Source of the DNA: Massilia violaceinigra
Lineage (GTDB): Bacteria; Pseudomonadota; Gammaproteobacteria; Burkholderiales; Burkholderiaceae_D
Length of the DNA: 64,000 bases
Direction: 5' to 3'
Assembly: GCF_002752675.1 (NCBI RefSeq)
Contig: NZ_CP024608.1
Location: 4,402,001-4,466,000 of the forward strand
The position numbers and the translations under genes were made by a program. Position 1 is the stretch's first letter. Every line of letters starts with the position of its first letter. Positions 19,280 through 29,149 of this stretch are shown here, piece by piece. Under the pieces are notes generated by a model. That model was not told the DNA's origin and ran no database searches. It saw only the letters and a program-made list of their open reading frames with translations.

Positions 19280-21060
19280 GCACCCACCCAACTCCGCCAC
19301 GCCGCTACCGCTCGCAGGACTGGTTCGACAATCCCGACCACATCGACATGACTGCCCTCTACCTGGAGCGCTTCATGAACTACGGCATCACCGCCGACGA
19401 ACTGCGCGCCGGCCGGCCCATCATTGGCATTGTCCAGAGCGGCAGCGACATCAGCCCGTGCAACCGCATCCACCTGGAACTGGCCAAGCGCGTGCGCGAC
19501 GGCATCCGCGACGCCGGCGGCATTGCCATGGAATTCCCGCTGCACCCGATTTTTGAAAACTGCCGCCGCCCGACCGCATCCATCGACCGCAACCTGGCCT
19601 ACCTGGGCCTGGTCGAAATCCTGCACGGCTACCCGATCGACGCGGTGGTGCTCACCACCGGCTGCGACAAGACCACGCCGGCCCAGATCATGGCCGCCTC
19701 GACGGTCGACATTCCCGCCATCGTGCTCTCCGGCGGACCGATGCTCGACGGCTGGTTCGAGGGCGAACTGGCCGGTTCCGGCAACGCCATCTGGCACGGC
19801 CGCCGCCGCCTCGCCGCCGGCGAGATCGACAATGAAAAATTCCTCCAGATCGCGGCCGCCTCGGCGCCGTCCGCCGGGCACTGCAACACCATGGGCACCG
19901 CCTCGACCATGAACGCGCTGGCCGAAGCACTCGGCATGTCGCTTACCGGCTGCTCGGCCATTCCTGCGCCGTACCGCGAACGCGGCCAGATGGCCTATGA
20001 AACGGGCCGCCGCATCGTCGAGCTGGCGCGTGAGGATGTCCGTCCTTCGCACATCCTCACCAAGGACGCGTTCCTGGACGCCATCGTGGTCAATGCCGCC
20101 ATCGGCGGTTCCACCAACGCCCAGCCGCACATCATGGCCATGGCGCGCCACGCCGGGGTCGAGATCGAATCGAGCGCCTGGATGGAATTCGGCCACGACG
20201 TGCCGCTGCTGCTCAACATGCAGCCGGCCGGCAAATTCCTCGGCGAACGGTTTCATCGCGCCGGCGGCGTTCCGTCCATCATGTGGGAGCTGCAGCAGGC
20301 CGGCAAGCTGCGCGCCGAGCGCCTGACCGTCACCGGCACCACCATGGCGGTCAACCTGCGAGACCGCGCCAGCGTCGACCGTGAGGTAATTTATCCGTAC
20401 GACGCGCCGCTGAAAGCCAAGGCGGGCTTCTTTGTCCTCAAGGGCAACCTGTTCGACTTCGCCATCATGAAGACGAGCGTGATCTCGGCCGACTTCCGCG
20501 CGCGCTACCTGTGCCGCCCCGGCCACGAAAATGTGTTCGAATGCCGCGCCGTGGTGTTCGACGGCTCGGGCGACTACCACGCGCGCATCAACGATCCGGC
20601 GCTCGATATCGACGAAGGCTGCATGCTGGTCATTCGCGGCGCCGGCCCCATCGGCTGGCCGGGTTCGGCCGAAGTGGTCAATATGCAGCCGCCGGACGCA
20701 CTGATCCGGCGTGGCATCCTCAACCTGCCGACCTTGGGCGACGGGCGCCAGTCGGGCACCTCGGACAGCCCCTCGATCTTGAATGCCTCGCCCGAAAGCG
20801 CGGCCGGCGGCGGGCTTGCCTACGTGCGCAGCGGCGACATCATCCGCGTCGACCTGAATACGGGCCGCTGCGACATGCTGGTGGACGACGCAGTCCTGGC
20901 CGAACGCAGGAAGGAACCGATCCCGCCCACGCCGCCGAGCCAGACCCCGTGGCAGGAGCTGTACCGCGCCACCGTGGGCCAGCTGGAACAGGGCGGCTGC
21001 ATGGAAATGGCGCTGCCGTACCGCGGCGTCGGCCACGATTTGCCGAGGCATAACCACTGA
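19276..21060 (+). CDS. xylD: Xylonate dehydratase, IlvD/Edd family
   Basis: A 594-residue enzyme, the length of Caulobacter XylD. Iron-sulfur cysteines are seen in SGSDISPCNRIH, TGCDKTTPAQIM and GHCNTMGTAST; the carboxy half has the GDGRQSGTSDSPSILN segment typical of sugar-acid dehydratases. It converts D-xylonate to 2-keto-3-deoxyxylonate, feeding XylX. The start appears to be the TTG at 19276, which overlaps the xylC stop (TTGA); it has no ATG nearby before conserved sequence begins. Coupling to the damaged xylC could lower its translation. Confidence 0.9.
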   Translation: MSTHPTPPRRYRSQDWFDNPDHIDMTALYLERFMNYGITADELRAGRPIIGIVQSGSDISPCNRIHLELAKRVRDGIRDAGGIAMEFPLHPIFENCRRPTASIDRNLAYLGLVEILHGYPIDAVVLTTGCDKTTPAQIMAASTVDIPAIVLSGGPMLDGWFEGELAGSGNAIWHGRRRLAAGEIDNEKFLQIAAASAPSAGHCNTMGTASTMNALAEALGMSLTGCSAIPAPYRERGQMAYETGRRIVELAREDVRPSHILTKDAFLDAIVVNAAIGGSTNAQPHIMAMARHAGVEIESSAWMEFGHDVPLLLNMQPAGKFLGERFHRAGGVPSIMWELQQAGKLRAERLTVTGTTMAVNLRDRASVDREVIYPYDAPLKAKAGFFVLKGNLFDFAIMKTSVISADFRARYLCRPGHENVFECRAVVFDGSGDYHARINDPALDIDEGCMLVIRGAGPIGWPGSAEVVNMQPPDALIRRGILNLPTLGDGRQSGTSDSPSILNASPESAAGGGLAYVRSGDIIRVDLNTGRCDMLVDDAVLAERRKEPIPPTPPSQTPWQELYRATVGQLEQGGCMEMALPYRGVGHDLPRHNH

Positions 21061-21198
21061 TGACATCCGTGATGACATCCGTGACGAGATAAATGTAGAT
21101 ATGGCAATGAACGGCGGGATTCCGTTATTTCGTTGCCAAAAACACGGCGCTGTGCCGGGTAGCATCCAAGTCGTATAACAATAATGGAGACAAACAAG

Positions 21199-22203
21199 AT
21201 GAAAAAAATTCTGAGCGTAGCGGTCGTATCGGCCATGATGATATTGACCTGCGGCCAGGCCAGCGCCGATGCCAAAAACCCGAAGATCGGTTTTTCGATC
21301 GACGACCTGCGCCTTGAGCGCTGGGCGCGCGACCGCGATTATTTCGTCGCTGCCGCCGACAAGCTGGGCGCCAAGGTGTTCGTGCAGTCGGCCGACGCCA
21401 GCGAGCAAAAGCAGATCGCGCAAATCGAAAACCTGATTTCGCGCGGGGTCGACGCGCTGGTGATCGTGCCTTACAACGCGACCGTGCTCAATAACGCGAT
21501 CAAGGAAGCCAAGAAGGCCAATATCAAGGTCATTTCGTACGACCGGCTGGTGCTCAATGCCGATGTGGATGCGTATATTTCCTTCGACAACAAGGCCGTG
21601 GGCGAGATGCAGGCTGCCGGCGTGGTGAAGGTTCGTCCGAAAGGCAATTACTACCTGCTGGGCGGCGCGCCGACCGACAACAACGCCAAGGTGCTGCGCG
21701 AAGGCCAGATGGCCGTGCTGCAGCCGCTGGTGGACAAGGGCGATATCAAAATCGTCGGCAAGCAGTGGGTCAAGGACTGGAGCCCGTCGGAAGCGCTGTC
21801 CATTGTCGAGAATGCGCTGACGGCCAATAACAACAAGATCGACGGGATCGTGGCATCGAACGACGCCACGGCTGGTGGCGCGATCCAGGCGCTGGCCTCG
21901 CAAAAGCTAGATGGCAAAGTGCCGGTGTCGGGGCAGGATTCCGATATTGCTGCGGTGCGCCGCGTGATTGCCGGGTCGCAGGCGATGACGGTGTACAAGC
22001 CGCTCAAGCTGCTGGCCGGCGAGGCGGCCAAGCTGGCGGTGCAACTGGTGCGCAATGAGAAGCCCGGTTTTAACGGCGAATACGACAACGGTTTCAAAAA
22101 GGTGAAAACGATCCTGCTCAAGCCGACTGCGCTGACCAAGGAAAATATCAATTTGCTGGTGACGGACGGGTTTTACACCCAAGCGCAGATAGCTGGTAAA
22201 TAA
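21199..22203 (+). CDS. xylF: D-xylose ABC transporter, periplasmic binding protein
   Basis: A 334-residue protein with a signal peptide ending ASADA, then a type I periplasmic sugar-binding fold: [57 protein letters not shown] and [19 protein letters not shown]. These are close to the XylF pattern. The ATG at 21199 follows TGGAGACAAAC; an in-frame ATG at 21184 is less likely. It lies 138 bases after xylD, so it may have its own promoter, and it heads the xylFGH importer. Confidence 0.92.
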   Translation: MKKILSVAVVSAMMILTCGQASADAKNPKIGFSIDDLRLERWARDRDYFVAAADKLGAKVFVQSADASEQKQIAQIENLISRGVDALVIVPYNATVLNNAIKEAKKANIKVISYDRLVLNADVDAYISFDNKAVGEMQAAGVVKVRPKGNYYLLGGAPTDNNAKVLREGQMAVLQPLVDKGDIKIVGKQWVKDWSPSEALSIVENALTANNNKIDGIVASNDATAGGAIQALASQKLDGKVPVSGQDSDIAAVRRVIAGSQAMTVYKPLKLLAGEAAKLAVQLVRNEKPGFNGEYDNGFKKVKTILLKPTALTKENINLLVTDGFYTQAQIAGK

Positions 22204-22220
22204 CTGCGGGCATCGCCTCC

Positions 22221-22326
22221 ACTCCGTCGTTCCCGCGCAGGCGGGAACCCAAGTTCGTAGTGCCGCCTGTAGCCTCGATAAGAACTTGGATCCCCGCCGA
22301 GTGCCGCCTTGGCGCGGGGACGACGA
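22221..22326 (+). repeat. REP-like repeat pair between xylF and xylG
   Basis: A direct unit at 22221-22256 contains the hairpin GTTCCCGC-GCAG-GCGGGAAC; a second unit in opposite orientation at about 22282-22326 has GAACTTGGATCCCCGCC. They share sequence with the units inside xylC (18411-18581). The position between a binding-protein gene and its ABC partner is typical of REPs that stabilise the upstream mRNA, which would favour high XylF levels. Confidence 0.75.
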
Positions 22327-22352
22327 GAGGCGGGCGAGGTGCGCCTTTAGTG

Positions 22353-22366
22353 TGAAAACGTTTTCA
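22353..22366. promoter_or_regulatory. Perfect 14-base palindrome, LacI-family operator-like
   Basis: TGAAAACGTTTTCA is its own reverse complement and fits the A/T-flanked central CG form of LacI/GalR-family operators. It lies 16 bases before the xylG start. It could be the operator of a sugar repressor not in this window, or a remnant; no LacI-type gene with its own DNA-binding domain is seen here. Confidence 0.4.
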
Positions 22367-22381
22367 AACACGAGAACCAGT

Positions 22382-23917
22382 ATGTCCGACTATTTGCTTG
22401 AAATGAAGGGCATCGTCAAACAGTTCGACGGCGTCCGCGCGCTCGACGGCATCGACCTGCAAATCCGCGCCGGCGAATGCGTCGGCCTGTGCGGCGAAAA
22501 TGGCGCCGGCAAGTCGACCTTGATGAAGGTTCTTTCAGCCGTCTACCCGCACGGCACCTGGGATGGCGACATCCTGTTCGAGGGCAAACCCCTGCGCGCT
22601 ACCTCCATCCGCGAAACCGAGGCGGCCGGGATCATCATCATCCATCAGGAACTGATGCTCGTGCCGGAACTGTCGGTTACCGAGAACCTGTTCCTCGGTA
22701 ACGAAATCACCGGCTTTGGCGGGCGCATGAATTACCCCGCCATGAACCGGCGCGCCGAGCAGTTGCTGGCCGACTTGAATTTATCCGATGTGAACGTGGT
22801 GCTGCCGGTGATGAACTATGGCGGCGGCCACCAGCAACTGATCGAGATCGCCAAGGCCCTCAACAAGGACGCCAAGCTGCTGATCCTCGACGAGCCGTCA
22901 GCGTCGCTCACTGCCGCCGAAATCAAGATCCTGCTGGAGATTATCCGCAAGCTCAAGGCCAAGGGCGTCGCCTGCGTCTACATCTCCCACAAGCTCGATG
23001 AAGTGGCTGCGATTTGCGACACCATCGCCGTCATCCGCGACGGCAGGCACATCGCCACCACGCCGATGGCCGAACTGGATGTGAACCGCATCATCGCGCA
23101 GATGGTCGGGCGCGAGATGAACCAGCTTTATCCCAAGCAGGAGCGCGCGCTGGGCGAGGTGATCTTCGAGGCGCGCAACGTCACCTGCTACGACATCGAC
23201 AAGCCGGAACGCAAACGCGTCGACAACGTCTCGTTCACGCTCCGCAAAGGCGAAATCCTCGGCATCGCCGGGCTGGTCGGGGCAGGGCGCACCGAGCTGG
23301 TATCGGCGCTGTTCGGCGCCTATCCGGGTGCCAGCCAGGCCGAGGTACGCCTGCATGGCGCCGTGGTCGATACCGGCACGCCGCTCAAGGCCATCCGCGC
23401 CGGCTTCGCGCTGGTGCCGGAAGACCGCAAGCAGCACGGCATCGTGCGCGACCTGGACGTCGGCCAGAACATCACCCTCTCCGTGCTCGATTCGTTTTCG
23501 CGCCTGACCCGCATCGACCGCGAAGCCGAACTGAAAACCGTGCAGGAGCAGATCAACCGCCTCGGACTGAAAACTGCCAGCCCGTTCCTGCCCATTACCA
23601 GCCTGTCGGGCGGTAACCAGCAAAAGGCGGTGCTGTCGAAAATGCTGCTGACAAAGCCGCAGGTGCTGATCCTCGACGAGCCGACCCGTGGCGTCGACGT
23701 GGGCGCCAAATACGAAATCTACAAGCTGATGTTCGAACTGGCCAGCCAGGGCATGTCGATCATCATGGTGTCCTCCGAGCTGGCCGAGGTGCTGGGCATT
23801 TCCGACCGCGTGCTGGTGATGGGCGAGGGCCAGCTGCGCGGCGACTTCGTCAACCAGAACCTGACTCAGGAAACCCTGCTCGCCGCCGCCCTCGACCACG
23901 CTCCAGCCGTGCACTGA
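22382..23917 (+). CDS. xylG: D-xylose ABC transporter ATP-binding protein
   Basis: A 511-residue protein with two ABC ATPase domains, as in sugar importers of the CUT2 class. The first domain has Walker [13 protein letters not shown], signature [14 protein letters not shown] and Walker [12 protein letters not shown]. The second has the usual degenerate P-loop [10 protein letters not shown], signature [14 protein letters not shown] and [11 protein letters not shown]. The ATG at 22382 begins MSDYLLEM; open frame further upstream runs through the repeat pair and is not part of the gene. Works with XylF and XylH at the inner membrane. Confidence 0.92.
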   Translation: MSDYLLEMKGIVKQFDGVRALDGIDLQIRAGECVGLCGENGAGKSTLMKVLSAVYPHGTWDGDILFEGKPLRATSIRETEAAGIIIIHQELMLVPELSVTENLFLGNEITGFGGRMNYPAMNRRAEQLLADLNLSDVNVVLPVMNYGGGHQQLIEIAKALNKDAKLLILDEPSASLTAAEIKILLEIIRKLKAKGVACVYISHKLDEVAAICDTIAVIRDGRHIATTPMAELDVNRIIAQMVGREMNQLYPKQERALGEVIFEARNVTCYDIDKPERKRVDNVSFTLRKGEILGIAGLVGAGRTELVSALFGAYPGASQAEVRLHGAVVDTGTPLKAIRAGFALVPEDRKQHGIVRDLDVGQNITLSVLDSFSRLTRIDREAELKTVQEQINRLGLKTASPFLPITSLSGGNQQKAVLSKMLLTKPQVLILDEPTRGVDVGAKYEIYKLMFELASQGMSIIMVSSELAEVLGISDRVLVMGEGQLRGDFVNQNLTQETLLAAALDHAPAVH

Positions 23918-23943
23918 ACGACGCTACCTTCGCGATAGAACAC

Positions 23944-25086
23944 ATGAACCCGATCAAATTCAAACAAATCTTCACGCAGTATAAAATCCTGGCCCTGCTG
24001 GCCGCGATTGCCCTCATCTGGCTGTTCTTCAGCTGGAAAACCGATGGCGGCTTCACCTCGGCGCGCAACCTGTCGAACCTGATGCGCCAGATGGCCATTA
24101 CCGGCATCCTGGCCTGTGGCATGGTGTTCGTCATCATCGCCGGCGAGATCGACCTGTCGGTCGGCTCCCTGCTCGGGCTATTGGGCGGCGTGGCGGCGGT
24201 GCTCGATGTGAGCCATCACTTGCCGCTGCCGCTGATCGTGCTGCTGGTGCTGGCGTGCGGGCTGGTGCTGGGCATCTTCAACGGCTACCTGGTGGCGTAT
24301 GCGGGCATACCCTCCTTCATTGTGGGACTGGGCGGGATGCTGGCCTATCGCGGCATCGTGCTCGGGGTGACCGATGGTACAACGGTGGCGCCGGTATCGC
24401 CCGAGATGGTGTACCTGGGGCAGGGCTACCTGTCGCCCGACCTGAGCATCGGCCTTGGCGTGCTGCTGTTCGTGCTGGCCGCGGTGCTGACCTGGCGCCA
24501 GCGCGCCAGCCTGGCGCACCACGGCTTGCCGGTGCCGACCGCCCTGCGCGATGGCGTGCGCCTGCTGGCGATTGGCGCGGTGCTGTATTCGGTGGTGCGC
24601 ACGCTGCACAGCTATGAAGGCATTCCGCTGCCGGTGCTGCTGCTCCTGGTCCTGCTTGCGGTGTTCAGCTACGTGGCCACGCAAACCGTGTTCGGTCGCC
24701 GCATCTATGCGGTCGGCAGCAATATGGAAGCGACCCGCCTGTCCGGCGTGAACGTGCGCGCCGTCAAACTGTGGATTTTCGGCTTGATGGGATTGATGTG
24801 CGCACTGGCGGGGCTGATCAACACCGCGCGCCTGGCAGCAGGGTCGCCTTCGGCCGGTACTTCGGGTGAACTCGATGTGATCGCGGCCTGTTTCATCGGC
24901 GGCACCTCGATGCGCGGCGGCTCGGGCACGGTGTACGGCGCCCTGATCGGCGCGCTGGTCATGGCCAGCCTGGATAACGGCATGTCGATGCTGGACGTCG
25001 ACAGCTACTGGCAGATGATCGTCAAGGGTGCCATCCTCACCCTGGCGGTGTGGGTCGACGTGGTCACGCGCTCCGCGCGCCGCTGA
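23944..25086 (+). CDS. xylH: D-xylose ABC transporter permease
   Basis: A 380-residue membrane protein with about ten hydrophobic segments. The CUT2 permease signature is clear: FVIIAGEIDLSVGSLLGLLG and, near the carboxy end, ACFIGGTSMRGGSGTVYGAL. VGSNMEATRLSGVNVRAVK is typical of xylose and ribose permeases. It starts 27 bases after xylG and is followed 18 bases later by the esterase gene, so uptake and polymer-processing genes appear to be in one operon. Confidence 0.92.
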   Translation: MNPIKFKQIFTQYKILALLAAIALIWLFFSWKTDGGFTSARNLSNLMRQMAITGILACGMVFVIIAGEIDLSVGSLLGLLGGVAAVLDVSHHLPLPLIVLLVLACGLVLGIFNGYLVAYAGIPSFIVGLGGMLAYRGIVLGVTDGTTVAPVSPEMVYLGQGYLSPDLSIGLGVLLFVLAAVLTWRQRASLAHHGLPVPTALRDGVRLLAIGAVLYSVVRTLHSYEGIPLPVLLLLVLLAVFSYVATQTVFGRRIYAVGSNMEATRLSGVNVRAVKLWIFGLMGLMCALAGLINTARLAAGSPSAGTSGELDVIAACFIGGTSMRGGSGTVYGALIGALVMASLDNGMSMLDVDSYWQMIVKGAILTLAVWVDVVTRSARR

Positions 25087-25103
25087 TCAATCACAGGGAC
25101 GCG

Positions 25104-26420
25104 ATGATGAAACGTATAGCCAAGCCCCTGCGCCTGTCGCTCGTGTTGCCGGCGCTGCTGGCCGTCGGTGCCTGCGCCACGCCCGCGAAACAGAGCGATG
25201 AGCTGACGATCTACGCGGCCGGCCCGCGCATCGGATCGAACGTGGTCGTCGCCGATTTTGAAGCGTCGCAGCGGGTTGATGGCGCTTCCGTCCTCGTACC
25301 TAAACCGGCAGTGCCCAAGGTCGCGGAAAGCCGGGTCGGGGTCGATGTCGGCGACAACGCGATGACGCTGCACTTCAAGGACGCCTGGTATGCCAACCTG
25401 CGCGTGGAAAGCGATGCGCCGCTCGACCTGCGTGCGTATGTTCCCGATGGCGTGGTGGCGTTTGACCTGAATGTGGAGGAGATGGCGCAGGGCGGGGTGT
25501 CCTTCAAGGTCAGTTGTGGCAAGGAGTGCGAACGCCAGGTGCCGTATCTGGTGCCGGCGCGCGCCATGGCGGGCAAGGGTTGGCAGCCATTGGTGTTTTC
25601 GATGCGCTGCTTTGCGCGCGACGGCGACGACTTCCGCGCCGTGACCGTGCCGTTCGCACTGGAAGGCAGCGGCAGCGGCAGGGTGGGAATTGCGCATATC
25701 CGCTTCCTCAAAACCGGTACGCCGAATACGGTGTGCCCGGATTACAAGACGCAGTCGGTCACGCCCGAGATGCTCAATCAATCCTGGTCGATCAACAACT
25801 GGCTGCCGCGCCACGAGGCAAAAAAAGCGGAAGTCGAGCGCCGCAATGCCGCTGGCGAAAAAACTGGCATTGTCTTCATCGGCGACTCGATCACCGAGGG
25901 TTGGGAGAAAACCGGCGCGCCAGTTTGGCAGCGCTACTACGCCAAATACAATGCATTGGGACTGGGCTTTGGCGGCGACCATACCGAGAACGTCTTGTGG
26001 CGCCTGCAGCACGGCGCGCTCGAAGGACTCGACCCGAAAGTCGTGGTGCTGATGGCCGGTACCAACAACACCGGCGACCGGCGCGAAAATCCGGTTACTA
26101 CGGCGGCTGGAATCCGTCGCAATATCGAGGAGGTGCAACAGCGCCTGCCGAACGCCAGAATCCTGCTGCTGGCGATCTTTCCGCGCGATGCAAAGCCGGA
26201 CAGCCAGCTGCGCCGCATCAACGATGAGGTCAACAAGATCCTGGCGGGCTTCGACGACGGCAAGCGGATCTTTTTCCTGAACATCAACCAGACCTTCCTC
26301 AACGCCGACGGTACCTTGTCGCGCGAGGTCATGCCCGATCTGCTGCACCTGAACGAGCAAAGCTACGAAGCGTGGGCAAAGGCGATGGCCCCGGCCTTGC
26401 AGCGCCTGATGGGGGAGTAA
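25104..26420 (+). CDS. Lipoprotein SGNH/GDSL esterase with N-terminal GH3 ExoP-like domain
   Basis: A 438-residue protein with a lipoprotein-type signal ending LLAVGAC (Cys24). Residues about 35-220 are beta-rich and resemble the carboxy-terminal galactose-binding-like (ExoP) domain of some GH3 glucosidases: LRAYVPDGVVAFDLNVEEMA, AGKGWQPLVFSMRCFARDGD and VTVPFALEGSGSGRVGIAHI. From about residue 250 comes an SGNH hydrolase with FIGDSITEG (Ser), GFGGDHTENV (Gly), AGTNNT (Asn) and DLLHLNEQSYEAW (Asp-His). It probably removes acetyl groups from xyloglucan fragments, judging from its place between xylH and the GH95 gene (3 bases away). The GH3 resemblance is my reading, not a search. Confidence 0.72.
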   Translation: MMKRIAKPLRLSLVLPALLAVGACATPAKQSDELTIYAAGPRIGSNVVVADFEASQRVDGASVLVPKPAVPKVAESRVGVDVGDNAMTLHFKDAWYANLRVESDAPLDLRAYVPDGVVAFDLNVEEMAQGGVSFKVSCGKECERQVPYLVPARAMAGKGWQPLVFSMRCFARDGDDFRAVTVPFALEGSGSGRVGIAHIRFLKTGTPNTVCPDYKTQSVTPEMLNQSWSINNWLPRHEAKKAEVERRNAAGEKTGIVFIGDSITEGWEKTGAPVWQRYYAKYNALGLGFGGDHTENVLWRLQHGALEGLDPKVVVLMAGTNNTGDRRENPVTTAAGIRRNIEEVQQRLPNARILLLAIFPRDAKPDSQLRRINDEVNKILAGFDDGKRIFFLNINQTFLNADGTLSREVMPDLLHLNEQSYEAWAKAMAPALQRLMGE

Positions 26421-26423
26421 TCG

Positions 26424-28760
26424 ATGAAGACGTCACTGTGCTGCGCGCTGCTGTTCGCGGCCTTCATGCATGACGCCAGTGCCAGCGACCGCATCTTGCG
26501 CTACGACCGCCCGGCGCCCGACACGCCGGAGGGCTGGGAACGCGAGGCGCTCCCGATCGGCAATGGCCGTATCGGAGCGATGATTTTCGGGCAGGTGGCG
26601 CGCGAGCGCATCCAGTTCAACGACATCACCTTGTGGAGCGGCGACGACAAGACGCTGGGCGCCTACCAGCCGTTCGGCGACGTGTTCATCAACCTGCCGG
26701 GGCACGCCGCCGGCGTCAGCCAGTACGCGCGCAAGCTCGATCTGGACAACAGCCTGCACAGCGTCACGTACAGGCACTCCGGGGTGGCGTTCAAGCGCGA
26801 GATGTTCGCCAGCCATCCGGCGCAGGCGATCGTGGCGCGCCTGAGCGCCGACCAGCCGGGCAAGTACAGCGGCTCGATCGAGCTGACCGACATGCACGAC
26901 GCGCGCATCAGCGTGTCCGGCAACCGCATTTACGCCACAGGGTCGCTGGCCGGCTTCGTGCTGCCCGCCACGCCGCCGACCGCACCGACGACGAACGTCA
27001 TGGATTACGCCAGCCAGGTGCAGGTGATCAACGAGGGCGGCACCCTGTCGGTGGAAGGCAACCGGATCGTCTTCACCAACTGCGATGCACTGGTGCTGGT
27101 GCTTGGCGCGGGAACGAGCTACGTCAATGATGCGAGCAAGCGGTTCCAGGGCGCGCACCCCTTGCCGCGCGTTTCAAGCCAGGTCGGCGCGGCAGGGGCA
27201 CGCCCGTGGGCGCAACTGCTCGCCGCGCACCAGCACGATTTCAAGCGCCTCTACGACCGTGTGAGCGTCGATTTCGGCCAGGCATCGGCCACGCGGCGCG
27301 CACTGCCCACCGACCAGCGCATCGAGGCCTACACCGCCGAAGGCAAGGACCCGGGGCTGGAAGCGCAGTTCTTCCAGTTCGGCCGCTACCTGCTTATTTC
27401 GAGTTCGCGCGATTCGCTGCCGGCCAACCTGCAGGGATTGTGGAACAACAGCCTCACGCCGCCGTGGAATTCGGACTACCACACCAACATCAACATCCAG
27501 ATGAATTACTGGCCCGCCGAACCGGCCAACCTGGCTGAATCGGCGATGCCGTTCTTCGACTTCGTTACCGGCGTGGCACCCGTGTACCGGCAGCTGATTC
27601 TCGACACCGCCACCGGCGCGCTGGCACAGCCGCCCAAGGCCGGCGAGGAAAGCTTCCTCACCGCCGCGAACAAGCCGGTACGTGGCTGGGCGCTGCGCAC
27701 TGAATCGAATCCTTTCGGGGCGACCACCTACATCTGGAACAAGACCGGCAACGCCTGGTATGCGCAGCACTTCTGGGAACACTACGCCTTTACCCAGGAC
27801 CGTGAGTTCCTGCGCACCGTGGCCTACCCGATGATGAAGGAAGTGTGCGCGTTCTGGCAGGACCATCTGAAGCGCGTGCCCGATGGCCGGCTGGTGGCGC
27901 CAAACGGCTGGTCGCCCGAGCACGGGCCGATTGAAGATGGTGTCAGCTACGACCAGCAGATCATCTGGGACCTGTTCAACAACACCGTGGAAGCGGCGGA
28001 CGTCCTCGGCACCGACAAGGCCTTCCGCGACCAGATCGCGGCGATGCGCGACCAATTGGTGGGTCCGCGCATCGGCAGCTGGGGCCAGCTGCTCGAATGG
28101 ATGGAAGAGAAAAAGGACCCTGTGCTCGACACCCCCGGCGACACGCACCGTCACGTGTCGCACCTGTTTGGCCTGTTCCCGGGCCGGCAAATCTCGCCAA
28201 CCAAAACCCCGGCGCTGGCTGCGGCGGCGCGCAGGTCGCTCGAAGGGCGCGGCGACGCTGGCACCGGTTGGTCGATGGCGTGGAAGACCGCTTTCTGGGC
28301 GCGCCTGCTCGATGGCGACCACGCTTACAAAATGCTGCGCGGGCAGTTGGCCAAGCCGGGGGCGCGCGCCGCCCAGCAGGCCGGCCCCGGCACCGAAACC
28401 AACAATGCAGGCGGCACTTACGCCAACATGTTCGACGCCCATCCGCCGTTCCAGATCGACGGCAACCTGGGCGCCACCGCGGCCATCTGCGAAATGCTGC
28501 TGCAGTCGCACACGGGCGAGCTGCATCTGCTGCCGGCGCTGCCGTCGTCGTGGCCCGACGGTGCGGTGAAAGGCTTGCGCGCCCGTGGCGGCTTCGAGGT
28601 CGATATCGCCTGGGCCGGCGGCAAACTGACCGGCGCGAGCATCCGCTCGGTGGCGGGGCAGGGCGGCGGGACGGTGCGCTATGGCGATAAGGTAGTTGCG
28701 CTCAGCCTGAAACCCGGCGCTTCCGCGCGCCTGGGCAGCATGCTCGCGGTCCAGAAATAG
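26424..28760 (+). CDS. GH95 alpha-L-fucosidase
   Basis: A 778-residue secreted protein with a signal peptide ending ASAS, typical GH95 length. The amino end has [19 protein letters not shown]; the catalytic barrel has [18 protein letters not shown] near residues 355-372 (the paired asparagines that activate water), [20 protein letters not shown] and [20 protein letters not shown]95 enzymes remove alpha-1,2-fucose (or alpha-galactose) by inversion. In the xyloglucan loci of Cellvibrio and Xanthomonas a GH95 removes fucose from galactosylated side chains, and the same partners follow here. Confidence 0.88.
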   Translation: MKTSLCCALLFAAFMHDASASDRILRYDRPAPDTPEGWEREALPIGNGRIGAMIFGQVARERIQFNDITLWSGDDKTLGAYQPFGDVFINLPGHAAGVSQYARKLDLDNSLHSVTYRHSGVAFKREMFASHPAQAIVARLSADQPGKYSGSIELTDMHDARISVSGNRIYATGSLAGFVLPATPPTAPTTNVMDYASQVQVINEGGTLSVEGNRIVFTNCDALVLVLGAGTSYVNDASKRFQGAHPLPRVSSQVGAAGARPWAQLLAAHQHDFKRLYDRVSVDFGQASATRRALPTDQRIEAYTAEGKDPGLEAQFFQFGRYLLISSSRDSLPANLQGLWNNSLTPPWNSDYHTNINIQMNYWPAEPANLAESAMPFFDFVTGVAPVYRQLILDTATGALAQPPKAGEESFLTAANKPVRGWALRTESNPFGATTYIWNKTGNAWYAQHFWEHYAFTQDREFLRTVAYPMMKEVCAFWQDHLKRVPDGRLVAPNGWSPEHGPIEDGVSYDQQIIWDLFNNTVEAADVLGTDKAFRDQIAAMRDQLVGPRIGSWGQLLEWMEEKKDPVLDTPGDTHRHVSHLFGLFPGRQISPTKTPALAAAARRSLEGRGDAGTGWSMAWKTAFWARLLDGDHAYKMLRGQLAKPGARAAQQAGPGTETNNAGGTYANMFDAHPPFQIDGNLGATAAICEMLLQSHTGELHLLPALPSSWPDGAVKGLRARGGFEVDIAWAGGKLTGASIRSVAGQGGGTVRYGDKVVALSLKPGASARLGSMLAVQK

Positions 28761-29149
28761 TAAGCAGGTATGCCAGCTTTGACGCATTTGCGCCGCGATG
28801 GCGACAGGTGCGCATAGCCGCGCGCCGAGCGAACGTTGTTTCCTTAATATCGTTCTGTGTCTTGGTCATTTTCGTAATTGCGGCGGGCGGGCGGAGCTCG
28901 GAGAATAAATGCACAAATTAGCGCGGCTCCGGGCCACCCCTGGCACCAGCCGACGCATATAAAAATCCATACGAGACGCTAGCAATGATGATCAACCACA
29001 GGCCCACGCGGCCCTGTCTCCGTCCGTCTGCGCTCCTTTCAACAATCGCGTTGAGGAGGGCTTGCCTTTATCGATGAACGACACTTTGCAGCACCGCCAG
29101 CACAAACATAAAAAGCAGCCGTGATTCGAACGGAAACAGAGGAGACAAG
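28761..29149. other. Intergenic region upstream of the TonB receptor gene
   Basis: A 389-base stretch without a gene. It contains the third copy of the candidate XylR motif at 28861, an AT-rich patch near 28955-28970 and a strong GAGGAG ribosome binding site at 29139-29145. The position fits a regulated promoter for the receptor, GH35 and GH31 genes. Confidence 0.6.
28861..28880 (+). promoter_or_regulatory. Candidate XylR operator, copy 3 (before the TonB receptor)
   Basis: CTTGGTCATTTTCGTAATTG matches the copy at 7370 in 18 of 20 positions and in the same orientation relative to the downstream gene. The inverted repeat is weaker because the right AAA is missing. It lies about 270 bases before the receptor start. 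Confidence 0.55.

Noticed and set aside
19051-21903. Long open frame antisense to xylD and xylF
   Set aside because: No domain pattern, and it crosses intergenic sequence and two well-supported genes.
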